Source: Actinomycetota bacterium (lineage in GTDB: Bacteria > Actinomycetota > Actinomycetes > Nanopelagicales > Nanopelagicaceae). From it: a stretch of 5,023 nucleotides of DNA. Positions within the stretch are counted from its first letter, which is position 1. Every line of letters starts with the position of its first letter. The DNA is taken from positions 1 to 5,023 of the forward strand of contig WLMP01000072.1 in assembly GCA_009700155.1 (NCBI GenBank). The letters run 5' to 3'. The notes under the pieces are model-generated. The model had not been told where the DNA came from, ran no database searches, and worked only from the letters and a program-made list of their open reading frames with translations. A program made the position numbers and the translations under genes. Positions 1 to 5,023 of this stretch are shown piece after piece.

Positions 1-732
1 GCAACTGGAGCTGTTAATCCAAAGGGCTGGAATTTAAATGTTCCTGCCATGCCAGAGACAATCGCTGCTACGCCAAGTTTTGGAATCTTAGGTGATTTCA
101 ATCTACTTGGTGGATTTGACCGAATCTCACTAGTAGCTGCTGTACTTCTAGTATTTACACTTCTTCTTGCTGACTTCTTTGACACCATGGGAACAATGAC
201 AGCTATTGGTAACCAAGCAGGTTTGGTTGATAGAGATGGCAATGTAGAGGGTGCTAATCGCATACTTCTAGTTGACTCTATTGCTGCAGCTGCAGGTGGA
301 GCAGGTTCAGTTTCATCAAATACTTCATATATTGAATCTGCATCAGGTGTAGGCGAAGGCGCACGTACTGGTCTTGCTTCTGTGGTTACAGGTTTGTTGT
401 TCCTTCTCACAACATTCTTAGCACCACTTGTAGCGGTTATTCCTTACGAAGCAGCAACTCCTGCATTAATTGTTGTTGGCTTCTTAATGATGACTCAAAT
501 CAAGGGTATTGACTGGGATGATCTTGGAATTGCAATTCCAGCTTTCCTAACAATCATCTTGATGCCATTTACTTACAATATCTCTGTAGGAATTGGTGCT
601 GGATTTGTTTCATTTGTTGTTATCAGATTATTCCAGGGACGCACTAAGGAAGTTAATCCTTTGATGTGGGTAGTTGCTGGATTATTCATGATCTACTTCT
701 TGCAATCTCCAATTAATATCTGGACTGCATAA
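1..732 (+). CDS. NCS2-family purine permease, AzgA/PbuG type (partial, C-terminal part)
   Basis: This is an inner-membrane transporter of the nucleobase:cation symporter-2 superfamily, probably importing hypoxanthine, guanine or adenine by proton symport. The reading frame is open from the first base, so the N-terminal part lies outside the window; the ATG at 49 is internal. About 243 residues are visible, roughly half of a usual AzgA protein (about 430-490). Seen: the AzgA-like block DFFDTMGTMTAIGNQAGLVD (nt 172-231), then the conserved NTSYIESASGVGEGARTGL block (nt 319-375), whose S/T-Y-x-E-S core belongs to the substrate-binding segment of this branch. Strongly hydrophobic spans follow at roughly nt 124-190, 376-440, 450-500, 520-635 and 652-705, ending in a short tail and TAA at 730-732. 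The family assignment is firm; the exact purine is an inference, since AzgA-type proteins differ in specificity. It converges on ung with a shared terminator between them. Confidence 0.9.
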   Translation, partial: ATGAVNPKGWNLNVPAMPETIAATPSFGILGDFNLLGGFDRISLVAAVLLVFTLLLADFFDTMGTMTAIGNQAGLVDRDGNVEGANRILLVDSIAAAAGGAGSVSSNTSYIESASGVGEGARTGLASVVTGLLFLLTTFLAPLVAVIPYEAATPALIVVGFLMMTQIKGIDWDDLGIAIPAFLTIILMPFTYNISVGIGAGFVSFVVIRLFQGRTKEVNPLMWVVAGLFMIYFLQSPINIWTA

Positions 733-746
733 AAAGAAAGAACAAA

Positions 747-778
747 AAAAGGGTGGGCACTTATGTGTCCACCCTTTT
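747..778. terminator. Bidirectional intrinsic terminator between the permease gene and ung
   Basis: A 14-bp stem is formed by AAAAGGGTGGGCAC (747-760) and GTGTCCACCCTTTT (765-778), with one G-T wobble and a TTAT loop. Read on the minus strand, the hairpin is followed directly by seven T residues (complement of 744-750), a classic rho-independent terminator for the ATPase-ung transcript. Read on the plus strand, the only T run is the four T residues closing the stem, so it should be weaker for the permease transcript. The stem overlaps the ung stop codon at 777-779. Confidence 0.85.
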
Positions 779-1409
779 ACCATTTAATTGGTGTTAAACC
801 CTTTTCGATTAATTTAGAATTCACAGTACTAAATGGCTTAGAGCCAAAGAATCCTCTATATGAGGAAAGTGGGCTTGGATGAGCTGAAGTAATCACACTC
901 TGTTCAGTAAAATACTTTTTAAGAGTAATTGCTTGATTTCCCCAAAGTAGACCAACAGCATTATTTTCAGCAACATGCTGAACAACCTTCTCGGTCAGCA
1001 GGTGCCACTTAAGTTTCTCGTGCGAGCCTGATTTTGAAGGAGCAACAGTTAATGTCCGATTTAACAAAAGTACTCCCTGGTCATTCCAATCCGATAGATC
1101 ACCATTGGTTCTTTTATAACCAAGATCATTTTCTAGTTCAGTAAAAATATTTCTTAAAGATGACGGAAGTGGTGTGACATCAGAATTTACTGAAAAAGCT
1201 AAACCCATTGCATGCTTTGGATTTGGGTAAGGGTCTTGGCCTAAAATTATGACTTTAACCTTTGCTGGTTCGATAGTGAGTGCTCGAAAGATATTTTTAG
1301 TTTCTGGCAGAAAATCACCTTTTAGATTCTCTGAGATTTCTGCTAGTACATCTAAATCAAGAATTGGCTTCCAAGGTTCAGGCAGTAAATCAACTAAATT
1401 AACGGGCAC
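777..1409 (-). CDS. ung: Uracil-DNA glycosylase, family 1
   Basis: Removes uracil from DNA, arising from cytosine deamination or dUMP misincorporation, by cleaving the N-glycosidic bond; this starts base excision repair in the cytoplasm. The family-1 motifs are all present. Numbered from the chosen start, they are GQDPY with catalytic Asp59 and Tyr61, the uracil-stacking Phe72 in GLAFSV, Asn117 in LLLNRTLTV, LLWG, and the HPSPLS loop with His177 followed by RGFFGSKPFS. The open frame extends to an ATG at 1463, which would give 228 residues but overlap the upstream ATPase gene by 65 nt with no good ribosome site. I chose the GTG at 1409 (210 residues). It yields an N-terminus resembling the short LVDxxW start of actinobacterial Ung, overlaps the ATPase stop by 11 nt, and has AAGGTGGA about 13 nt upstream, a rather long spacing. 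The product is certain; the start is less so. Probably cotranscribed with, and translationally coupled to, the ATPase gene. Confidence 0.95.
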   Translation of the reverse strand: MPVNLVDLLPEPWKPILDLDVLAEISENLKGDFLPETKNIFRALTIEPAKVKVIILGQDPYPNPKHAMGLAFSVNSDVTPLPSSLRNIFTELENDLGYKRTNGDLSDWNDQGVLLLNRTLTVAPSKSGSHEKLKWHLLTEKVVQHVAENNAVGLLWGNQAITLKKYFTEQSVITSAHPSPLSSYRGFFGSKPFSTVNSKLIEKGLTPIKW

Positions 1410-2181
1410 GAGCGAAGAACCGTCCACCTTCAGATTGAACTGATATAGGTAGCCCGTAAGCATTAGAAAGATTTAAATCGGTAATCACTGTATTTATATC
1501 TCCCTTAGCCACTTCAGATCCCTCTTTAAGAAGCAGTGCATGTGTAGTTCCAGCAGGGATCTCTTCAATATGATGAGTCACAATTACCGTAGCTGGCGCT
1601 AAAGGATCTTTTGCAAAAACCTCAATTCGCTTAAGTAGATCTTCACGCCCACCGAGGTCTAATGATGATGCCGGCTCATCCAACAACAACAATTCAGGAT
1701 CTGCCATTAGTGCTCTAGCAATCTGTACACGTTTTTTTTCACCTTCACTAAGTGAGCCAAAATTTCGATCCCCTAGTTCACGCACACCCAGGGCAGTTAA
1801 AAGCGCCATAGCCCTTGATTCATCCCACAAGTCATACTTTTCTTGCCATCTACCTAACATTGCATAAGCTGCAGTTAAAACTACATCAATAACTAATTCA
1901 TCAGCTGGTAACTGTTCAACTAGCGCAGATGAGGTTAAGCCAATTCGAGTGCGCAACTCAAAAACATCTACCTTTCCCAACTGCTCACCTAGTATTTTTA
2001 TACTCCCGCTAGTTGGATGAATCAGCGATGAACAAACCTGAAGTAATGTAGTTTTACCAGCACCGTTTGGTCCCAAAACTACCCAGCGCTGGCCCTCTAA
2101 AACCTGCCAATTAAGTGGGCCGAGTATCGTTTTACCGCCCCTGCGAACGCTTAAATTTTCAATCTCTAATATTGCGCTCAT
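1399..2181 (-). CDS. Orphan ABC ATPase, ModF/YlmA (COG1119) type
   Basis: A single ATP-binding-cassette domain of 260 residues without membrane segments. From the ATG at 2181: Walker A GPNGAGKTT (37-45), signature LSEGEKKR (144-151), Walker B LLLLDEP with catalytic Glu169, D-loop SSLD, and the H-loop in VTHHIEEIP (His203 as switch histidine). The phrase VTHHIEEIPAGTTHALLL is typical of the ModF/YlmA group (COG1119), named after E. coli ModF. Most members have no known partner or substrate, and there is no permease or binding-protein gene here, so calling it an importer subunit would be a guess. The frame could begin at a TTG at 2232, but the ATG at 2181 starts just before the first strand of the domain (MSAILEIENLSV) and fits the family better. 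It is divergent from serB; from memory, M. tuberculosis also has an ABC ATPase (Rv3041c) beside serB2 (Rv3042c). Its 3' end overlaps ung by 11 nt. Confidence 0.9.
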   Translation of the reverse strand: MSAILEIENLSVRRGGKTILGPLNWQVLEGQRWVVLGPNGAGKTTLLQVCSSLIHPTSGSIKILGEQLGKVDVFELRTRIGLTSSALVEQLPADELVIDVVLTAAYAMLGRWQEKYDLWDESRAMALLTALGVRELGDRNFGSLSEGEKKRVQIARALMADPELLLLDEPASSLDLGGREDLLKRIEVFAKDPLAPATVIVTHHIEEIPAGTTHALLLKEGSEVAKGDINTVITDLNLSNAYGLPISVQSEGGRFFARAR

Positions 2182-2189
2182 AAGGATGA

Positions 2190-2195
2190 AAGATA
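2190..2195 (-). promoter_or_regulatory. Possible -10 element of the ATPase-ung transcript
   Basis: The minus strand reads TATCTT here, a TANNNT-type -10 hexamer, 8 nt before the ATG at 2181. Transcription would start at or within a nucleotide or two of the start codon, giving a leaderless or nearly leaderless mRNA, which is common in actinobacteria. No TTGACA-like -35 box is visible at 16-18 nt spacing, and there is no Shine-Dalgarno sequence at a normal distance from the ATG, which fits a leaderless start. This is a pattern match only. Confidence 0.35.
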
Positions 2196-2219
2196 CCTCG
2201 CCGGAGGGTGAAATATGGT

Positions 2220-2225
2220 TAATCT
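2220..2225 (+). promoter_or_regulatory. Possible -10 element of serB (leaderless start at 2232)
   Basis: TAATCT is a good match to the TANNNT -10 consensus and lies 6 nt before the ATG at 2232. With usual -10 to +1 spacing, transcription would begin on the A of that ATG, producing a leaderless serB mRNA. No -35 box is recognisable at 17-18 nt upstream, which is frequent for actinobacterial housekeeping promoters. It supports 2232 rather than the internal ATG at 2247 as the serB start. Unproven. Confidence 0.4.
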
Positions 2226-2231
2226 GAGCCA

Positions 2232-3404
2232 ATGCCCGATAGAAATATGCCGACCTTTACTGGATTAATTCTAGTCTCAGGCCAAGACAAGCCTGGAATT
2301 ACTGAAAATCTAATGAAGACACTTTCTGAGTTCATGATAACCATCATCGATATTGAACAAATAGTTATTCGCGGGCGGCTACTCCTTACAGTCTTAATCA
2401 ATCTAGATGAAGGACATGCTGAGGCGATCGTTGAAGACTTGAATACATTGCAAGTAAAACTTGGACTAGATATAGCTGTTGATTTTGCTATGCACAAAGA
2501 GCTGGAACAAGATCCAGACCAACTAAAAGTTGTCATTATTGGAAATGGAATTAAGCCCTACGCATTAGCCACTGTTGCAGCTGAGATTGCAAGAATCGGT
2601 GGAAATATTGATGACATAAAGCGAACTTCGACTAGCCCAATTACAGCTATTGAACTATCCCTATCTTTGCCTAATGATTCCATAAAAGAAGTACAAAGTG
2701 CGTTAGCTAAAGTTGCAATCGAGAACAAAATAGATCTAGCAGTTGAACTCGGAGGTAGAGCGCGAAATCTAAAGCGACTGGTTTTGCTTGATATGGATTC
2801 AACTCTGATAGAGCAGGAAGTAATTGACCTAATAGCAAATCATGCTGGTAAGACCCAACTAGTTGCAGAAATTACTTCAAAGGCAATGGCTGGCGAAATA
2901 GATTTTACTCAGTCGCTGATTACGAGAGTGGAAACTTTATCTGGTTTAGACGAATCAGTACTAAAGGCAGTCCGAGATGAGATTACTCTTACGAATGGCG
3001 CTAAAGAGCTAGTTGAGACGTTACATAAACAGGGGCATAAGGTGGGAGTAGTATCTGGTGGTTTTATCGATGTAATAGAACCAATTTTGAAACAACTAAA
3101 TATTGATTTCTATAAAGCCAATAAACTTGAGATACAAAATGGAAAATTGACGGGCAAAATTGAAGGAAAGATCATTGATCGTGCAGAGAAACTTGTGGCC
3201 TTAAAAGAGTTTGCTAGAAATGAAGGAGTAGATTTACAACAAACTGTAGCGATCGGTGACGGAGCTAACGACTTAGATATGATCCAATCTGCTGGACTTG
3301 GAATTGCTTTCAATGCAAAGCCAAAGGTTTCAGCGGCGGCGGCAACAACATTAAGTATTGTTGATCTTTCTGCGGTGCTACTACTAATGGGGATTAGAAG
3401 TTAG
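2232..3404 (+). CDS. serB: Phosphoserine phosphatase with two ACT domains (SerB2 type)
   Basis: Hydrolyses O-phospho-L-serine to L-serine and phosphate, the last step of the phosphorylated serine pathway, in the cytoplasm. The 390-residue protein has the actinobacterial SerB2 layout: ACT domain 1 (about 8-85, with GQDKPGIT and the IEQIVIRGRL strand), ACT domain 2 (about 98-172), then the HAD phosphatase (about 180-390). HAD motif I is LLDMDSTLI, with nucleophile Asp187 and acid/base Asp189. Motif II is VVSGG with Ser275. Lys320 (DRAEK) and motif III AIGDGANDLDM (Asp343, Asp347 for Mg2+) complete the site. All key residues are intact and the length is close to M. tuberculosis SerB2. In SerB2 the ACT domains bind amino acids such as serine for feedback control, which is plausible here. 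An alternative ATG at 2247 would remove five residues; 2232 is preferred because TAATCT stands 6 nt upstream. The 3' end overlaps the convergent rpe by 11 bp. Confidence 0.96.
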   Translation: MPDRNMPTFTGLILVSGQDKPGITENLMKTLSEFMITIIDIEQIVIRGRLLLTVLINLDEGHAEAIVEDLNTLQVKLGLDIAVDFAMHKELEQDPDQLKVVIIGNGIKPYALATVAAEIARIGGNIDDIKRTSTSPITAIELSLSLPNDSIKEVQSALAKVAIENKIDLAVELGGRARNLKRLVLLDMDSTLIEQEVIDLIANHAGKTQLVAEITSKAMAGEIDFTQSLITRVETLSGLDESVLKAVRDEITLTNGAKELVETLHKQGHKVGVVSGGFIDVIEPILKQLNIDFYKANKLEIQNGKLTGKIEGKIIDRAEKLVALKEFARNEGVDLQQTVAIGDGANDLDMIQSAGLGIAFNAKPKVSAAAATTLSIVDLSAVLLLMGIRS

Positions 3405-3415
3405 ATCCTTCTAAT
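3393..3415. repeat. Inverted repeat across the serB/rpe tail-to-tail junction, possible weak terminator
   Basis: ATTAGAAG (3393-3400) and CTTCTAAT (3408-3415) form a perfect 8-bp stem around a 7-nt loop. The rpe stop codon (3394-3396) is in the left arm and the serB stop codon (3402-3404) is in the loop. A competing 5-bp stem, CTAAT-GGGG-ATTAG, uses the same left arm (3384-3397). The stem is AT-rich and no T run follows on either strand, so if it ends transcription it does so weakly. It is the only termination-like structure seen where the two genes meet. Confidence 0.4.
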
Positions 3416-4077
3416 GCTAATTGCCTCAGCGTTAAAATCATTTGCGCAGGATCTTTTGATTTATAAACAGCACTACCTGCAACAAAGCAATTAGCGCCTG
3501 ACTCTGCAGCTATTTGGATTGTGCTTTCAGAGATTCCACCATCTACTTGTAAAAGTGGTCTGGGTTCTTGGCACTTATTAATATATTCCCGCGCAGATTT
3601 AACTTTTATCATTTGATCGTGCATAAATGATTGACCTCCAAAGCCTGGCTCAACTGTCATAACTAAAAGTAAATCAATATCTTGAATCAAATCCGCTACC
3701 TTAGAAAGGTCAGTTTTAGGTTTAATCGCTACTCCAACTTTAGAGCCATTTGAACGAATATTCTTAATTGTATTTCTTGCATCCTTTACTGCTTCGAAAT
3801 GAAATGTTACTGAGTAACAACCAGCTTGCGCGTATCGAGGCGCTTGATCATCAGGATCTTCAATCATTAAGTGCGCATCTACGGGCAATTTTGAAAAATC
3901 AATAATTTCAGAGGCCTTGTCGAACGTGAATGTTAGATTCGGAACAAATTTGTTATCCATTATGTCTAGGTGCAAAAAATCAGAAACGGCTGAGACTTTT
4001 GATATCTCATTTTCTAAGTCATCAAAGTTAGCATTCAAGATACTTGGGCTCATAAACACTTTTTTTACTTCTGTCAC
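3394..4077 (-). CDS. rpe: Ribulose-phosphate 3-epimerase
   Basis: Interconverts D-ribulose 5-phosphate and D-xylulose 5-phosphate in the non-oxidative pentose phosphate pathway, in the cytoplasm. The 227-residue chain is a full-length metal-dependent TIM barrel. Seen: SPSILNANF at the first strand (10-18), LHLDIMDNKFVPNLTF with metal ligands His36 and Asp38 (Asp38 also a catalytic acid/base), DAHLMI with His69, the phosphate loop MTVEPGFGGQSFM (140-152), QVDGGI with metal/catalytic Asp179, and a second phosphate-binding segment VAGSAVY (199-205). No key residue is missing. The chosen start is a GTG at 4077, only 2 nt after the rsmB stop codon, which suggests translational coupling. An in-frame ATG at 4053 would give a chain starting MSPSIL and is also credible; neither has a clear Shine-Dalgarno sequence. 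The rsmB-rpe order is common in actinobacteria (often fmt-rsmB-rpe). It overlaps the end of serB by 11 bp. Confidence 0.95.
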   Translation of the reverse strand: MTEVKKVFMSPSILNANFDDLENEISKVSAVSDFLHLDIMDNKFVPNLTFTFDKASEIIDFSKLPVDAHLMIEDPDDQAPRYAQAGCYSVTFHFEAVKDARNTIKNIRSNGSKVGVAIKPKTDLSKVADLIQDIDLLLVMTVEPGFGGQSFMHDQMIKVKSAREYINKCQEPRPLLQVDGGISESTIQIAAESGANCFVAGSAVYKSKDPAQMILTLRQLALEGSNF

Positions 4078-4079
4078 AG

Positions 4080-5023
4080 CTAACCATTCTTTCTGAATAA
4101 TGCCATGAACATAGCATCTGATTGATCTCTATGAGTCCATAATTGCATCGTGCCGTCATCTTGAACCCCAATCGGATTTGATAAAGGCAGTAAATTTAAA
4201 GGTAAAAGTTTCATGTCAGAGTAGCTACCCAGAAAATCAATAACCTGTCCCTTAGTCTCTGCAAGATGCGGAGAGCAGGTGACATATGCAATTATCCCTC
4301 CAGCGTTTAGTAAGTCGAAAGAACTGGCTAGTAATTTTCTTTGTATTGAAACTAGCTCTTTCAAGTCATTAGGGCTCTTTCGCCATCTTGCCTCTGGTCT
4401 TCGACGTAACGCACCTAAACCAGTACAGGGCGCATCCACCAAGATTCTGTCAAACTTCGATGAGAAATTCTGTGCGTTGGTACCATCATTTATTACAACT
4501 AAATCATTGCCAATAACTCGCTTAACTAGTTCTGCTCTAGTTGAATTTGGTTCATTTGCTAGAAAAGTAGAGGAAGAATCTTTCTGTTTTAGTGAATAAT
4601 AAAGATAAGCAGCTTTTCCACCCGGGCCTGCACAAAGATCAAGCCATGAAAGACCCGCCTCGTGCGTTGTCATAAAATTCTCGACAACAATTTGGGATCC
4701 CCTATCTTGCACTCCAGATCTTCTTTCAACTATCGGTGCAAAATCTGAAGGTATTACTGGGATATTGAAACCATTAATAAAACCTTCAATCTTGCTTGCT
4801 CCTAGCGATATAAACTCTTCGTGAGTTGATTTTGTAGGCCAACAAACTACATCTGGTGCCGCTGGAGTGTTATTTGCCACTAGGAGTTTTTCTACTTCAT
4901 CCCAATTCTTTAGTTGATCATAGAAAGCTGAAATTATCCACTCTGGATGACTATGGATAATAGAAAGTCTTTGCAAGTTTGATAAGTTCTCTAACTCACT
5001 CATATCGTCTATATTTGCAGTTA
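4080..5023 (-). CDS. rsmB: 16S rRNA (cytosine-967-C5)-methyltransferase RsmB (partial, N-terminus cut off)
   Basis: Transfers a methyl group from S-adenosylmethionine to C5 of 16S rRNA cytosine 967 (E. coli numbering). The first ATG in the window, at 5003, gives 307 residues, but the frame stays open to the right edge (preceding residues T-A-N-I-D-D). RsmB normally begins with a NusB-like RNA-binding domain of about 150 residues, so the gene very probably continues outside and 5003 is internal. Numbered from that Met: SHPEWIISAF (18-27) joins the NusB part to the RNA-binding/methyltransferase part; motif I LDLCAGPGGKA (121-131) binds SAM; motif IV is VDAPCTGLGALRRRPEARW, with the product-release Cys193; motif VI is YVTCSPHLAET, with the nucleophile Cys243. 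Both cysteines are intact, as in active m5C methyltransferases of the NOL1/NOP2/Sun family. rpe follows after 2 nt, presumably in the same operon. Confidence 0.93.
   Translation of the reverse strand, partial: TANIDDMSELENLSNLQRLSIIHSHPEWIISAFYDQLKNWDEVEKLLVANNTPAAPDVVCWPTKSTHEEFISLGASKIEGFINGFNIPVIPSDFAPIVERRSGVQDRGSQIVVENFMTTHEAGLSWLDLCAGPGGKAAYLYYSLKQKDSSSTFLANEPNSTRAELVKRVIGNDLVVINDGTNAQNFSSKFDRILVDAPCTGLGALRRRPEARWRKSPNDLKELVSIQRKLLASSFDLLNAGGIIAYVTCSPHLAETKGQVIDFLGSYSDMKLLPLNLLPLSNPIGVQDDGTMQLWTHRDQSDAMFMALFRKNG

Noticed and set aside
49..51. ATG as the start of a short complete permease gene
   Set aside because: The frame is open to base 1, and the visible part is only the C-terminal half of a known permease family; the ATG is an internal methionine.
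1..1409. Functional link between the purine permease and uracil-DNA glycosylase as a nucleobase module
   Set aside because: They are convergent and separated by a terminator; the permease is of the purine branch and Ung acts on DNA, so adjacency is probably chance.
1249..1443. 64-codon ORF on the plus strand
   Set aside because: It lies almost wholly antisense to ung, has no recognisable domain and no ribosome site; ung motifs explain the sequence.
2182..2232. N-terminal extension of the ATPase to a TTG at 2232
   Set aside because: It adds 17 residues before the domain that do not resemble the family and would run over the whole intergenic region to the serB start codon.
2219..2536. 105-codon ORF on the minus strand
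   Set aside because: It is antisense to the first ACT domain of serB, with a Ser/Ile-rich composition typical of a shadow frame and no family motif.
3110..3313. 67-codon ORF on the minus strand
   Set aside because: It is antisense to the conserved phosphatase motifs of serB and shows no features of its own.
4279..4599. 106-codon ORF on the plus strand
   Set aside because: It is antisense to the catalytic region of rsmB; composition and position mark it as a shadow.

Overview
The window is an ordinary, tightly packed stretch of bacterial chromosome with six protein genes and almost no spare DNA. The DNA is AT-rich, yet the proteins look actinobacterial: a phosphoserine phosphatase with two N-terminal ACT domains, an actinobacterial-style family-1 uracil-DNA glycosylase, an orphan ATPase of the ModF/YlmA type beside serB, and an rsmB-rpe pair. 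AT-rich DNA, very short intergenic gaps and actinobacterial protein types together suggest a streamlined freshwater actinobacterium of the acI/Nanopelagicales kind. That placement is an inference from gene content and style, not a measured phylogeny.

Layout. Positions 1-732 (+) hold the C-terminal half of a purine-type NCS2 permease, cut by the left edge. It converges on a minus-strand pair, the ModF/YlmA-like ATPase (1399-2181) followed by ung (777-1409), which overlap by 11 nt and probably form one transcript. A strong hairpin at 747-778 lies between the permease and ung and can serve as a terminator for both. A gap of about 50 bp (2182-2231) separates the ATPase from the divergent serB (2232-3404, +). 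Each side has a -10-like hexamer close to its start codon, so both mRNAs may be leaderless. serB runs tail to tail into rpe (3394-4077, -) with an 11-bp overlap that contains an inverted repeat. rpe follows rsmB (4080-5023, -, cut at its 5' end by the right edge) after only 2 nt.

Functions. The genes are housekeeping: purine uptake, removal of uracil from DNA, the last step of serine synthesis, the pentose-phosphate/Calvin epimerase step, and 16S rRNA m5C967 methylation. They do not form one pathway; the neighbourhoods are those of a compact genome. I found no mobile element, tRNA, rRNA, CRISPR array, defence system or stretch over 300 bases without a gene, and nothing that looks like an undescribed system. 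What deserves a second look is the divergent ATPase/serB start region, the orphan ATPase itself, and the gene-end arrangements.
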